DNA of 64,000 bases from Bradyrhizobium semiaridum (lineage in GTDB: Bacteria > Pseudomonadota > Alphaproteobacteria > Rhizobiales > Xanthobacteraceae): NCBI RefSeq assembly GCF_020329505.1, contig NZ_JAGKJJ010000006.1, positions 62,001 through 126,000 of the forward strand. The letters run 5' to 3'. Position 1 is the stretch's first letter; each line of letters opens with the position of its first letter. The position numbers were made by a program, and so were the translations under genes. Of this stretch, positions 7,951 through 16,965 are shown one piece after another. A model generated the notes under the pieces. The model saw only the letters and a list, made by a program, of their open reading frames with translations. It was not told the origin of the DNA and did no database searches.

Positions 7951-9045
7951 ATGCTGGGAATGAAACGCTGGCGGCTGTCGGCTTCGGTGCTCGCCTCGGC
8001 CCTGATCGTCGCGATGGGAACGGGCCTGGCCCAGGCGCAGAGCAACGTCGTGATCATGCAGGATCCGGGCGGCGGATATGGCGATGCGCTGCGCAAGGTG
8101 ATGTACGATCCGTTCGAGAAGGAGACCGGCATCAAGGTCGTCACCGTCCAGGAAGCCCGCAGCGGCCCGCGCATCAAGGCTCAGGCCGAAACCGGCAAGG
8201 CGCAATGGGACCTGACGTTCATCTTCGACCAGGAGACGAAGCTGCTCGGCGACTGCTGCCTGGCCGACATCGACTATTCCAAGCTGTCGGACGGGGCGAA
8301 ACAGACGCTTGCGGCAATGCCGGACAATCTGAAGCGCAAGAAGGGCGTGGCATTGCAGGTGATCGGCGTCGGCCTCGTCTACAACAAGGACAAGTACAAG
8401 GGAGAAAACGTACCGACGAGCTGGGCCGACTTCTGGGACGTGAAGAAATTCCCCGGCCGACGCTGCATGCCGGCCTGGCCGCGTTTCGTGTTCGAAGCGG
8501 CGCTGATGGCTGACGGCGTGGAGAAGAGCAAGCTCTACCCGATCGACATGGAGCGCGCGCTGAAGAAGGTCAAGGAGATCAAGCCACACATCGCCAAATG
8601 GTGGACGACGTCCGCACAGCCGCCGCAACTCCTGCTCGACGGCGAGGCCGACATGTGCATGGCCTACACCGGCTCGATGAGCAAGCTGGCCCTTGAGGGC
8701 GCGCCGATCGATCTGACCTTCAACCAGGGCTTCGTCTACTACGACTTCTTCTCGATTCCCAAGGGCGCGCCGAACTACGACAACGCGCTGAAACTGCTTT
8801 CCTGGCGGCTCGAGCCCAAGCGCGCGGCGCAGCTGACCTCGACCTTTCCGGTCGCCCTTCCCTCCCGCGTCGTATTCGAGGCGGCGACCGACAAGAAGCT
8901 CGCCCGTTACTGGGCCAACAACCCGGACAACGTCTCGAAGGCGATCGAATGGAGCCCGGATTATTGGGGTGCAGCTTCGCCGGCCGGAAACTCGACCAAT
9001 GAGGAGTACGGGCAGGAGAAACTCAACGCCCTGCTGGCTCAGTAA
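7951..9045 (+). CDS. Periplasmic substrate-binding protein, PotD-like
   Basis: A 364-residue exported protein. A Sec signal peptide (MLGMKRWRLSASVLA..., cleavage near AQAQS) is followed by a spermidine/putrescine-type binding-protein fold (ITFIFDQET-like lobes, later SIPKGAPNYDNA). GGAGGAAAG stands 8-16 bases upstream of the ATG at 7951; an ATG three codons later is a possible alternative. It delivers substrate to the fused permease. The likely ligand class is a small amine or carboxylate, but nothing in the sequence fixes it. A 12-bp hairpin follows the stop. Confidence 0.9.
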   Translation: MLGMKRWRLSASVLASALIVAMGTGLAQAQSNVVIMQDPGGGYGDALRKVMYDPFEKETGIKVVTVQEARSGPRIKAQAETGKAQWDLTFIFDQETKLLGDCCLADIDYSKLSDGAKQTLAAMPDNLKRKKGVALQVIGVGLVYNKDKYKGENVPTSWADFWDVKKFPGRRCMPAWPRFVFEAALMADGVEKSKLYPIDMERALKKVKEIKPHIAKWWTTSAQPPQLLLDGEADMCMAYTGSMSKLALEGAPIDLTFNQGFVYYDFFSIPKGAPNYDNALKLLSWRLEPKRAAQLTSTFPVALPSRVVFEAATDKKLARYWANNPDNVSKAIEWSPDYWGAASPAGNSTNEEYGQEKLNALLAQ

Positions 9046-9051
9046 GCAGCC

Positions 9052-9086
9052 GATCGGTCCCGACCCAAGGAGGATCGGGGCCGATC
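9052..9086. terminator. Hairpin after the binding-protein gene
   Basis: GATCGGTCCCGA (9052-9063) pairs with TCGGGGCCGATC (9075-9086), a 12-bp stem with one G-T wobble and an 11-base loop. No U-tract follows, so it may stabilise the upstream mRNA or lower readthrough into the IclR gene rather than act as a full terminator. Confidence 0.5.
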
Positions 9087-9158
9087 CCACACGCAGGCTG
9101 TTGCCGACCGCGCGTCCATGCTAGAGGCAGTGAAACATCATTCTATTTTGGCTGGCGG

Positions 9159-9974
9159 ATGGATAAGGCTTTCACCAAGGGACTGCGTCTTTTGGAAGCA
9201 CTTGCTCTGAGCGAACAGCCCCGTGGGGTCACCGACCTTGCGAGCGAGCTGAAGCTCACCAAGAGCAACGTGCATCGACTGCTGATGACTCTGCAGTCCC
9301 AAGGCTATGTGCGCCAGACCCCCCCGCACAGCACCTACGAGCTCACGACCAAGATCTGGGCGCTCGGCAGCCACGTCATTCACCGAATGGATCTCATCAA
9401 CGTCGCGCGACCGGCAATGACGAAGCTCGCCGAGATCACCGGCGAAACCATTCACCTGTCCGTGCTCGAAGATACCGACGTCGTCTATGTCGACAAGATC
9501 GAAAGCGCGCACCATATCCGCGCCCATACCAGCGTTGGAATGCGCGCCCCGGCGTTCACCATGGCGACAGGCAAGGCGATGCTCGCTCATATGCCTGACG
9601 ACTACCTGGAACGGTTCCGGCCGCATCTTCGGCGCTACACCGAGACGACGCGAACGACGATCGAGGAGCTGCGCGAGGACATCGAGCTGGCACGTGCGCA
9701 GGGTTACTCCTCCGTGCTGCATGGCGAGTGGCGAGAGGGCATTGCGGCCTGCGCCTGCGCGATCCTCGGTCGCTCCGGCGAACTCGTTGGGGCGATCGGG
9801 ATGTCCGGGCCCGATACGCGCATCAAGCGGAAGCAGATCAGGGAATATTCGGTTCACGTGATGGAGGCGGCCCGAAACATTGGCGCCGCCCTTGGTTATT
9901 CTAATAGGACGGCGGCATACCCCGGCGTGAGAGACGGTCGTACGCCTCCCCCTCAATCACGGCGCGTCCCTTGA
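9159..9974 (+). CDS. IclR-family transcriptional regulator
   Basis: A 271-residue regulator. An N-terminal winged helix-turn-helix (about residues 5-65, RGVTDLASELKLTKSNVHRLL) is followed by the IclR effector domain (about 80-250: TIHLSVLED, SVGMRAPAF, GKAMLA). The C-terminal ~25 residues after LGYS look unlike the family. It lies 113 bases behind the importer genes in the same direction and is the obvious candidate for binding the two palindromes at 4746 and 4934, thereby controlling import and catabolic operons together (inference). No strong ribosome site is seen at the ATG. Confidence 0.9.
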   Translation: MDKAFTKGLRLLEALALSEQPRGVTDLASELKLTKSNVHRLLMTLQSQGYVRQTPPHSTYELTTKIWALGSHVIHRMDLINVARPAMTKLAEITGETIHLSVLEDTDVVYVDKIESAHHIRAHTSVGMRAPAFTMATGKAMLAHMPDDYLERFRPHLRRYTETTRTTIEELREDIELARAQGYSSVLHGEWREGIAACACAILGRSGELVGAIGMSGPDTRIKRKQIREYSVHVMEAARNIGAALGYSNRTAAYPGVRDGRTPPPQSRRVP

Positions 9975-10240
9975 TCCTTCCGGTAACGATCTCGTAGCGG
10001 GCAGTGGCTCGGTGCCATCAATGGAACCTCAAGCAGTCACAGCCTGTATCGTACTCTAGAGAGACGGGAGGATCAGGATTACCCAACAGGCCGGCGTTCA
10101 CGGCACGCTGATTGATCCGCGAACTCACCGCCGCGGCCTGCTTGGCGACCGGAGCAGTCGTGGCGAGATCGCCGCTTGTTCTAATCTCCAAGTCGAGGCC
10201 ACAGCGCTGATCGACCCGATAAACCTGCGATGGTCCGTCA

Positions 10241-11158
10241 TCATGGTCCTGCTCCTGCGCGCGCAAGTGCGATGTGCAGGCTTGCGGGCGGTTGCAGCAT
10301 ATTCGTACCGGCTCTTGCGAAGCGCTCGGACATTTCCCTTCCGTCGAGATCTTCGATCAACGCGAGGCCAGCTCGCGACAGATCGTTCGCGATCTCGCCG
10401 GGGTCGAAGCCGGACACATAGGGCTCGCCCAACGTCGCCACCGCCTGGGCATTAAGGTTGTGAAGTAAACGCCCTCCGCCCGGGCCAAACTCAATTTGAT
10501 CGACATAGGTGAAGACAAGCTCGCTGCCCGGAGCGCCACAGGCCGCCACGGCGCGCAGGGTTGCCAGGTTGGCTTCCCGCGTCAGATACACCGTGACGCC
10601 TAGCCAGGAGAAGAATGTTGGCTCGTCCTTCCGGAAGGAAGAACGGGCTAAGACCGTCGCAAGGTCCTCCCTTGCAAGGTCGGCAGCGATGAAATGAACA
10701 GACGACGGAAGCGTAATGCCGCATTCCCTGATGCGCTGAATCTTCATCGTTTGGGTCGCCGGATGGTCTATTTCGAAGATTTCCACGATGTCAGAAAAAG
10801 CCGGGCGACGAAGCGCGAAGCTGTCAAACCCGGCGCCGATCAGGACATACTGACGCACGCCCCGGACCGTCGCCTCCCGCAGCGCGTCCTCCGCATAGCG
10901 GGAGCGGATAACGACGCCGGGATAGGCAGCATTTGTCAGTAGGAACTGCTCGAGGATCGAATCTGGCGTCCGCAAGGCACGGGCACGCGCGTCCGAATCC
11001 ATGCGAGCCAGAATCCGCTGGCGCATTGCATCCCGCTCGGATTGGGAGACGAGCCGATCGCCCCATGGGTCATCCAGAAGAGGAGAAGGATCGGACCGCG
11101 AATGCAGCGCTCTCATGAGAGATGTCACCAGAGCGGTACGACTGGGCGATGTTTCCAT
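10241..11158 (-). CDS. Class I SAM-dependent methyltransferase (leucine carboxyl methyltransferase-like)
   Basis: A 305-residue protein with the layout of the putative SAM methyltransferases best known from mycobacteria. YVLIGAGFDSFALRR carries the glycine-rich SAM loop at about residues 106-120, EIDHPATQ is the acidic loop, and FSWLGVTVYLT fits the later motif. The N-terminal RTALVTSLMRALHSR is typical of the family. Such enzymes methylate small molecules or carboxylates; the substrate is unknown. It stands alone with a second methyltransferase upstream on the same strand, separated by about 235 bases. No strong ribosome site precedes the ATG. Confidence 0.85.
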   Translation of the reverse strand: METSPSRTALVTSLMRALHSRSDPSPLLDDPWGDRLVSQSERDAMRQRILARMDSDARARALRTPDSILEQFLLTNAAYPGVVIRSRYAEDALREATVRGVRQYVLIGAGFDSFALRRPAFSDIVEIFEIDHPATQTMKIQRIRECGITLPSSVHFIAADLAREDLATVLARSSFRKDEPTFFSWLGVTVYLTREANLATLRAVAACGAPGSELVFTYVDQIEFGPGGGRLLHNLNAQAVATLGEPYVSGFDPGEIANDLSRAGLALIEDLDGREMSERFARAGTNMLQPPASLHIALARAGAGP

Positions 11159-11393
11159 GATCGTTTGAAGGCCCTGCTTCTGGCTGTTGCGGAGGCGAGA
11201 GATCGGCAGTTGTGGCGGACGAGCGAAAGACTAGCAAAAATCGAAAGTTCGTGCGGTCCGTTGCCGGCCCATCAGCGAAGTGACGCCCGTCTGACGGAGA
11301 ACCGCTCATTGGAGCATAGCGGACCAGGTTTGTTCATCCTGAATTCATCGCAAATTGACCCTGAGCCGGCACCGACAAAGTAACACGCTGATC

Positions 11394-12407
11394 CTATTTT
11401 TTGCCGATGATCATAGAGTTGCCACCTGGAAGATCTCGCACGGTCGCCTTTGCGAACCCGGTAGAACGCATCCAGGCGATGCAATCCGTCGCCGTATATC
11501 CAAACCCTCCCGACGTCCAAAGGAGCATGTTGAGAGAGGAGAGCAAGCCAGCTATGCTTGTGCGCCGGTCGTCGTCGATCAGCATGTCATAGACGATGAT
11601 AGCTCCGCCTTTCTGGATCGCTTGATATGCCTTGTCCAGCAGCATCTTCTTGGTCGCAAGATCCCAATTGTGGAGGACGCGACCTAGTACGACTACGTCG
11701 GCCGCAGGCAGCGGATCTCTAAAAAAATCTCCTGCGATGAAACTCAACCTGTCCGTCACCTTCGATTCAACAGCGTAGCTTTCAAAAGCCGGACGCAACG
11801 CAGGGAGGTCAAAGCCAACCGCCCTAATGTGAGGATGCGCCAACGCGACCTGGACGGGCAGGCACCCCTGAGCGGTACCTACGTCACAGAGTGACTCATA
11901 GTTTTCCCACGGGAACTGGGATGCGATGCCTTGGGCCGCCAGCAAGCTGCCGGAGGTCATTGCGGCGACGAAGGTCTGAAATCTCGCCGCGTCGGCGTAC
12001 AATGACCCGAAGTGATCCTGGCCCTGAGTCTCGGCGGCAGGATTGCCGGTCTGTAGTGCCTGCGTCAGCGATGCCCACATCCCGTATTCGCGGCGGTTGT
12101 ACTGATTGAAGCTGGCACCCAGAAAAGTTGGCTTCGCTTGGTCAAGGTAGCGATCACTCTCCTCGGTATTGCGATATTGCCCTTTGTCATCTCGCGTGAG
12201 GAGACCCATCGCAACAAGTGCATCGAAGAAGTCGCGCGCCGCTCGACTGTGAACCTGAACGTGGCTGGCGAGCTCCTTCGCGTCGAGCGGGCCATTTGCC
12301 AGCACCGAAAAGACCCTGAGCTCCACCGCGCTCAGCAAAACTTTTGCCTGCCGATAGGCGCTGGCCATTTCGAAAAGCCGAGCGGCACGTGGGTGTTCGC
12401 CAGTCAT
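11394..12407 (-). CDS. O-methyltransferase, acetylserotonin/hydroxyneurosporene type
   Basis: A 337-residue protein with an N-terminal dimerisation/winged-helix domain (about 1-100) and a C-terminal Rossmann methyltransferase domain (DVGTAQGCLPVQVA as SAM motif, LGRVLHNWD as the family's catalytic region). The usual DVGGGxG motif is altered to DVGTAQG. The start at 12407 has GGAG nine bases upstream; an ATG two codons earlier is only three bases from that site. Family members methylate phenolic or hydroxyl groups of secondary metabolites. Target unknown. A Bug-type receptor gene lies 36 bases upstream. Confidence 0.85.
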   Translation of the reverse strand: MTGEHPRAARLFEMASAYRQAKVLLSAVELRVFSVLANGPLDAKELASHVQVHSRAARDFFDALVAMGLLTRDDKGQYRNTEESDRYLDQAKPTFLGASFNQYNRREYGMWASLTQALQTGNPAAETQGQDHFGSLYADAARFQTFVAAMTSGSLLAAQGIASQFPWENYESLCDVGTAQGCLPVQVALAHPHIRAVGFDLPALRPAFESYAVESKVTDRLSFIAGDFFRDPLPAADVVVLGRVLHNWDLATKKMLLDKAYQAIQKGGAIIVYDMLIDDDRRTSIAGLLSSLNMLLWTSGGFGYTATDCIAWMRSTGFAKATVRDLPGGNSMIIGKK

Positions 12408-12443
12408 ATGCATGTACTCCTGTTGGCGGCGCTCACGCGTACG

Positions 12444-13403
12444 CTATCGCGACGCCGCCTCATTTTGATCGGGAAGCCGGGCACGCTCACTTGCGACAAG
12501 CTTTTGCAACTCTGCGGGAGAGGTAACGTGCACTCGCATACCCATCGCGTTGAAACGGTCAGCCAAGTCGCCATCTTTCGCGATCGCTTGCAGGTCGGCG
12601 CTAATGCGTTCGCGTAGCTCCAGGGACGTTCCGCGAGGCGCGAAGAAGCCGAGGAACGCGTCGAATGCAAGTTCTGGAAAACCGGACTCGCGCGCGGTAG
12701 GGACGTCGGGCAGGGAGGGTGATCGCCGACTATTCGTAACGGCGATGATCCTGATGCTGCCGGCTTGCGCCATCGGCAGCTGGGTTGCGAGACCAGCTAC
12801 GTACAGTTGGAGCCGATTTTGCGAGAGGTCTTGCATTGCCAGACTCACCTCCTTGTATGGAACGCGCTGGAGGTTGAGGCCCGCCCGCCTCAAAAAGCCC
12901 GGCACGAGATAGTCCAGGCTGCCTGGAGTTCCGCTCCAGTTGAATTGGCCGTTCTTTGAGCGCGCTTGCGTGACAAAATCAGACATCGAGTTCATTGCCA
13001 GGGAGGCAGGGACGCCAATTGCGACGTAGACCTCAGCTGCGGCCGAGATCGGCAGAAGATCGTTGGGATCATAAGGAAGGCTACCCTTGTGCGAGACCAA
13101 GTTGCTCGTGAGGGGCCCTCCGTTCGTATAGAGGAGGGTATGCCCATCGCTGGAATTGAGCACGGTAGACACGGCGATGATGCCGTCGGCCCCGGGACGA
13201 TTCTCGACAATTACGGGCTTGCCCCATCGCTTGGCCAGCTTGTCGGCGAACGGACGCGCCGTGACATCGCCCCCGCTGCCGGCTGGAAATGGAGTGACGA
13301 TCTTCACGACCTGACTGGGCCAGGACTGGGCGTTACCCGGCAATGCGGTGAACGATAGAGCGATTGTTGTCAGGATTCCCAGAGCCAAGTTCGTGGTGCG
13401 CAT
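12444..13403 (-). CDS. Tripartite tricarboxylate transporter receptor, Bug/TctC family
   Basis: A 319-residue periplasmic binding protein. A signal peptide (MRTTNLALGILTTIALS...) is followed by VVKIVTPFPAGSGGD and NRPGADGIIA, the hallmark segments of Bug receptors. These bind carboxylates for TctAB-type transporters; no tctA or tctB gene lies nearby, so this is an orphan, as is common in this family. The start at 13403 was chosen over an ATG ten codons earlier because the signal peptide begins here and GAGGAG lies upstream. The 113-base gap before the divergent regulator at 13517 holds both promoters. Confidence 0.88.
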   Translation of the reverse strand: MRTTNLALGILTTIALSFTALPGNAQSWPSQVVKIVTPFPAGSGGDVTARPFADKLAKRWGKPVIVENRPGADGIIAVSTVLNSSDGHTLLYTNGGPLTSNLVSHKGSLPYDPNDLLPISAAAEVYVAIGVPASLAMNSMSDFVTQARSKNGQFNWSGTPGSLDYLVPGFLRRAGLNLQRVPYKEVSLAMQDLSQNRLQLYVAGLATQLPMAQAGSIRIIAVTNSRRSPSLPDVPTARESGFPELAFDAFLGFFAPRGTSLELRERISADLQAIAKDGDLADRFNAMGMRVHVTSPAELQKLVASERARLPDQNEAASR

Positions 13404-13516
13404 GATGCGTCTCCTCGTCCAGCCTCGCCGCACGGCGGCTTGTCAAATTCGATGGACACTAGGAGACGGACACGCCTAAGGTCCTTGTTTCAGAGTCTGA
13501 AGAGTTCTGAAGAAGC

Positions 13517-15064
13517 ATGACAACCAATCCGAAACCAAACCGAGAAGCCGTTCGATTTGGAAGTTTTGCGCTGGACCTCGTCGATCGGCGGCTGACCCGT
13601 TCGGGAGAGCCCGTCAAGCTCTCGAGCCGGGCACTCGATATCCTGTGCGAATTGGCCTTGGTTGCAGGCGAAGTGGTCAGCAAGGATCGCTTGATGGAAA
13701 AAGTTTGGCTCGGACGCGTGGTGGAAGAGAATGCGATCCAAGTGCATGTGTCCGCTTTGCGCAAGGCGCTTGAACGCGGAGGCGACGGTCACAGCTACGT
13801 CGTCACGGTCCCCGGAAGAGGCTATCGCCTAGTCGGCATCGATAGCAGCTCTGACGTGCCGGTGCATCCAGGCTCTGGAGGGATACCGGCGCGCGGTACC
13901 TCGGTTGCCGTCCTCCGGTTTGCCAATCTCAGTGGCGATTCCAGCCAGGATTACTTTGCGGACGGTATTGTGGAGGACATCATCACAGGGCTTTCACGGG
14001 TCACCGGGTTATCTGTGGTCGGCGCAACATCGAGCTTGCTGTTCGAGGCGGGCTCTGGCGACCTGGCGAGTATCGGGCGGAAGCTCGGGTGTCGCTATCT
14101 CGTTCAGGGAAGTGTGCGGAAGGCCGATAACCGCATACGGATCACGGCACGGTTGGTGGAATCTGAAACCGGCGTCGCTTTGTGGGCAGAACGCTACGAT
14201 CGTCGTTTTGACGATATCTTTGAGGTCCAAGATGCGATCGCCATGAGTCTGGTTGGGGCCCTCGAGCCGAACTTACGCAAGATCGAGATCAGTCGCGTTC
14301 GAAGAGAGCGCCCCAACAGCCTTGATGCCTATGACCTGTTCTTGCGGGCGCTCTCCTCAATGCGCACAACCATGCCAACGGGAGCGGGCGAAGCCATTCC
14401 GCTATTGGAGAAGGCATTGGATCTCGAACCCGATTATTCTGCAGCACAGGCGCAGCTCGCACGATGTTTTCAGATAAGGTTTAGCCGGGGCGGTCTGAAC
14501 GAGGCAGATCGTATGACTGCAGTCCGCTATGCTCGGGCTGCCACGAGAAGCGATGACGCGACCACGCTAGGTGCTGCGGGCCTTGTGATCTGGTTTACCG
14601 ATGCCGACGTCGGTACCGCGTTCGAGGTCTTTGATCGTGCACTTTCCATCAGTCATTCGAATGTCGTTGCTTTGGGAAACAGCGCATTCGCTCATGCGTT
14701 TATGGGCCGCAGGGAAATTGCACTCACACTGGCGCAACGCGCATTGGAAGTGAGTCCGTTAGACACGCTGATCGCTCATATGGCGATTGCGGTAACCGAG
14801 TTTCATGCGAGCCACTTTGAGGAAGCTCTCAGCGCGGCAGCTCGCGCTGTCGAAGCGAATCCCTTCTTTTCTGTGCCGCAAGTCCTATTGACGGTCGCTC
14901 TCGTCCGGCTCGGTCGCATTGAGGAGGCGAGATCAGCTGCCGAGCGTGTCTTGAGCCTCGATCCGACGTTTACCATGCCAGTTTGGTCAGTCACTGTGCG
15001 GAAAAATCCCGCCGTTTTCGATCCGATGGCGCAGGCTTGGGCCCAACTCAACGCCCGGCGCTAA
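13517..15064 (+). CDS. CadC-type winged-helix regulator with TolB-like and TPR domains
   Basis: A 515-residue protein. Residues ~12-105 are an OmpR/PhoB-type DNA-binding domain (EVVSKDRLMEKVWLG, then VPGRGYRLVG). Residues ~126-250 form the FlgO/TolB-like adenylate-cyclase-associated domain (SVAVLRFANLSGD, YLVQGSVRK). Residues ~275-500 are TPR repeats (EKALDLEPDYSAAQAQLAR, RALEVSPLDT, RVLSLDPT). No membrane helix is obvious, so it is probably a cytoplasmic regulator whose signal enters through TPR contacts. It is divergent to the Bug receptor and may control it or the methyltransferase. Local base composition is AT-richer than the catabolic regions. Confidence 0.85.
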   Translation: MTTNPKPNREAVRFGSFALDLVDRRLTRSGEPVKLSSRALDILCELALVAGEVVSKDRLMEKVWLGRVVEENAIQVHVSALRKALERGGDGHSYVVTVPGRGYRLVGIDSSSDVPVHPGSGGIPARGTSVAVLRFANLSGDSSQDYFADGIVEDIITGLSRVTGLSVVGATSSLLFEAGSGDLASIGRKLGCRYLVQGSVRKADNRIRITARLVESETGVALWAERYDRRFDDIFEVQDAIAMSLVGALEPNLRKIEISRVRRERPNSLDAYDLFLRALSSMRTTMPTGAGEAIPLLEKALDLEPDYSAAQAQLARCFQIRFSRGGLNEADRMTAVRYARAATRSDDATTLGAAGLVIWFTDADVGTAFEVFDRALSISHSNVVALGNSAFAHAFMGRREIALTLAQRALEVSPLDTLIAHMAIAVTEFHASHFEEALSAAARAVEANPFFSVPQVLLTVALVRLGRIEEARSAAERVLSLDPTFTMPVWSVTVRKNPAVFDPMAQAWAQLNARR

Positions 15065-15251
15065 TGTATGCCTCTGTCCGTTTTAGACTTCGGGCAAGCT
15101 CCGCTTTTTTCGTCGTTGTTGTGAATTGGGCGGAGATCCGTCGGCCCATCGCTTAGTGAGTACGCGCCCTAAGCGGCCAAGCGACGCTCCATTTCACCCT
15201 TCTCAGGGTCCCCGCACGAAGCCTTTTTCAGGAAGCGGGCCAACGCAGCCT

Positions 15252-15530
15252 TCATGAGTCCCGGTCCAAAATACCGTCAAGGAGTCCTTGAAGGTAGCCG
15301 GAGATCGTGTCCGCAGCCTTGATGAGCGTGGTGTCCAGCGTATGGATGTATTTGCTCGCCACCGACCTCTGGCATGACCGACCAGAGCCGCGATAGTCAC
15401 CTCGGTAAAGCCGAGATCGTTGTCGATGCTCGCGAAGCTATGGGGCAGGACGTGGGGTGTAATATCGGATAGCGGGGAGTCCTCGAAGAGATGCTTCCAC
15501 TGGTTTGAGCTGTCGATGAGGGGATCCCAA
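15252..15530 (-). pseudogene. Tyrosine recombinase (phage-type integrase) C-terminal remnant
   Basis: Minus-strand fragments match an integrase C-terminus: TPHVLPHSFASIDNDLGFTE and IAALVGHARG in one frame, then SKYIHTLDTTLIKAADTISG and YLQGLLDGILDRDS in another, ending with TGA at 15254-15252. The frame changes between the two blocks at about 15365. The catalytic arginine of the family's HxLRH box is proline here, so the gene is dead on two counts. No complete N-terminus is present. It lies at the left border of the heat-shock island and probably marks its former integration machinery. Confidence 0.8.
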
Positions 15531-15630
15531 GACGTCGTTGTGCGCCGCTTGCATTGTTTCTCGCTGTTCTGGCACGCGCTCGACATCATGTGAGTCCTGA
15601 TCTTCACATCGTTTATCCGGGAGTTCTTCC

Positions 15631-16022
15631 ATGACCGACACACGTTGGGATGTTGCGCGGGGAGACACGCCGGCGATTCCCAACCTCGGAGCGAACGGCA
15701 TTTTCTCGCTTGCTCGTATACACGATCGGTTTGCTGCTGGTGGCAATCCTGACGGTTACGTCCTTCTGGGTGGCAAACACCACGGCGATCTGGGCTCCCG
15801 GCGTGCCGGCCGGACTCGCCGTCTGCCATCGCCCAGATGGGCGTGCACCTGTTCTTTCTTCACATCACCACGGGACCGGACAGCACCCACAATGTGCTGG
15901 CGCTCGCCTTTGGCGTGCTCATCGTATTCCTGGTGCTCGCGGGATCGCTCGTGATCATGGCCAACCTGAATGAGAACATGATGGCGCATGGCGAGATCAT
16001 GAACTTGCAAAGGCATCGTTGA
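15631..16022 (+). pseudogene. cyoD: Broken cytochrome o ubiquinol oxidase subunit IV (cyoD)
   Basis: The last 61 residues (MGVHLFFLHITTGPDSTHN, then VLALAFGVLIVFLVLAGSL and MANLNENMM) match subunit IV of bo-type quinol oxidases. The preceding transmembrane part (YTIGLLLVAILTVTSFWVAN) lies in a different frame, with the break near 15815, and the likely start at 15631 with its GGGAG site is in a third frame, broken near 15710. No cyoA, cyoB or cyoC is present. It is therefore a stranded remnant, useful as a marker of past rearrangement. Confidence 0.78.
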
Positions 16023-16281
16023 CCAGGGAGATGCTGCCTGCGGTCGGGTTCAAAATTTAAAGGAGGAGCGCGTAGTGTCGTTGAGCGCCGACGTGGGGCA
16101 GCGACGACGACCCTCGAAACATGTCGAGAGAGGTCGGCTGAGCGCACTCACGGTGCAGCAAATTCTTACCGGCGCTGCGCCCTGCATCGGCTACTGGCCC
16201 GCATGTTACATCAACCGCGATGGAGACGGGAGTGTCGCATGCGACAGGCGACACTGTAGTTTTCGCAAGTGCCTGGCAGGC

Positions 16282-16309
16282 CTTGAAACGATCCGACCCG
16301 CTTCTAATT
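16282..16309 (+). promoter_or_regulatory. RpoH (sigma-32)-type promoter for hsp20 at 16432
   Basis: CTTGAA (16282-16287), 16 bases, CTAATT (16304-16309). The same spacing and near-identical boxes occur upstream of three other island genes. It predicts a leader of roughly 115 nt that ends in the ROSE hairpin. The stretch 16023-16431 shows no other convincing gene; reading frames from 16075 and 16220 resemble nothing I recognise. Confidence 0.65.
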
Positions 16310-16404
16310 TCATGGGTAGCCGCGCAGCAGTTGCGCGGCATGATCGGGCGCCTGGTACAGGGCCCGATCAACGGGCGCCCGGCAGGTGTCCGGGGTGCTC
16401 TTAT

Positions 16405-16429
16405 CCATGTTGCTCAAAGGAGGATATGG
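16405..16429 (+). promoter_or_regulatory. ROSE-like RNA thermometer masking the hsp20 ribosome site
   Basis: CCATGTTGCT (16405-16414) pairs with AGGATATGG (16421-16429), leaving one bulged G; the loop is CAAAGG. The UUGCU:AGGA pairing with the bulged G is the diagnostic element of ROSE thermometers known from rhizobial heat-shock mRNAs. The paired strand contains part of the Shine-Dalgarno sequence, so melting at high temperature would release translation of the gene at 16432. Confidence 0.75.
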
Positions 16430-16431
16430 CT

Positions 16432-16884
16432 ATGACCACGCTTGATCTTACTCCCCTGTGGCGAACGACGGTCGGGTTCGATCGTTTGTTCGACCTTCTC
16501 GAGGACTCCGGCCGATGGAGCGGCGGGGACAACTACCCGCCCTACGACATCAAACGTGTCGGCGAGGATCGCTACCAAGTCTCGCTGGCTCTTGCGGGCT
16601 TCACGCCTGACGAGGTCTCCGTTACCGCCGAGCAGAGCACGCTGACCGTAGAGGGTCGCAAGGCCGAGAAGGGCAGCCACCAGTACCTTTATCAGGGCAT
16701 CTCTTCGCGTCCGTTCCGGCGGATGTTCAATCTGGCGGACTACGTGGAGGTGAAGGGCGCCTGGTTTGAGAATGGCATGCTCACGATCGATCTGGTGCGT
16801 GAGGTTCCCGAGGCGATGAAACCGCGCCGGATTGCGATCGGTACCGGTGACCACCAACAAGTCGAGAACAAGCAGGCGGCGTAA
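16432..16884 (+). CDS. Small heat-shock protein Hsp20 (IbpA-type)
   Basis: A 150-residue alpha-crystallin-domain chaperone. The N-terminal TTLDLTPLWRTTVGFDRLF is the class-A rhizobial Hsp20/IbpA signature, the crystallin domain runs from about residue 35 to 130 (DRYQVSLALAGF, GMLTIDLVREVPE), and the C-terminal PRRIAIG holds the I-x-I-like anchor. It holds unfolded proteins for refolding. Of two ATGs (16426 and 16432) the second has the better spacing to AAAGGAGG. It is preceded by an RpoH-type promoter and a ROSE hairpin, and followed 81 bases later by a second Hsp20. Its close paralogue is at 20433-20891. Confidence 0.93.
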   Translation: MTTLDLTPLWRTTVGFDRLFDLLEDSGRWSGGDNYPPYDIKRVGEDRYQVSLALAGFTPDEVSVTAEQSTLTVEGRKAEKGSHQYLYQGISSRPFRRMFNLADYVEVKGAWFENGMLTIDLVREVPEAMKPRRIAIGTGDHQQVENKQAA

Positions 16885-16965
16885 CACTGCTTGCATCTGG
16901 GGTGCGGTTCGCGACGCGGTCTCGCCGCCCCGTGAGCCTTTGGAAACAAGGAAAGGAGAAACACT

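Noticed and set aside
9901-10017. Minus-strand frame reading ARYEIVTGRIKGRAVIEGEA up to a stop at 9901
   Set aside because: Looks like a protein C-terminus but has no start, follows a stop at 10018 and overlaps the IclR 3' end; too short to name.
10018-10266. 82-codon minus-strand frame overlapping the end of the methyltransferase
   Set aside because: No ribosome site or family, and it overlaps a well-supported gene in another frame.
16075-16431. In-frame extension upstream of hsp20 with a GTG and an AAAGGAGG
   Set aside because: It would translate through the RpoH promoter and the ROSE hairpin; the composition is not protein-like.
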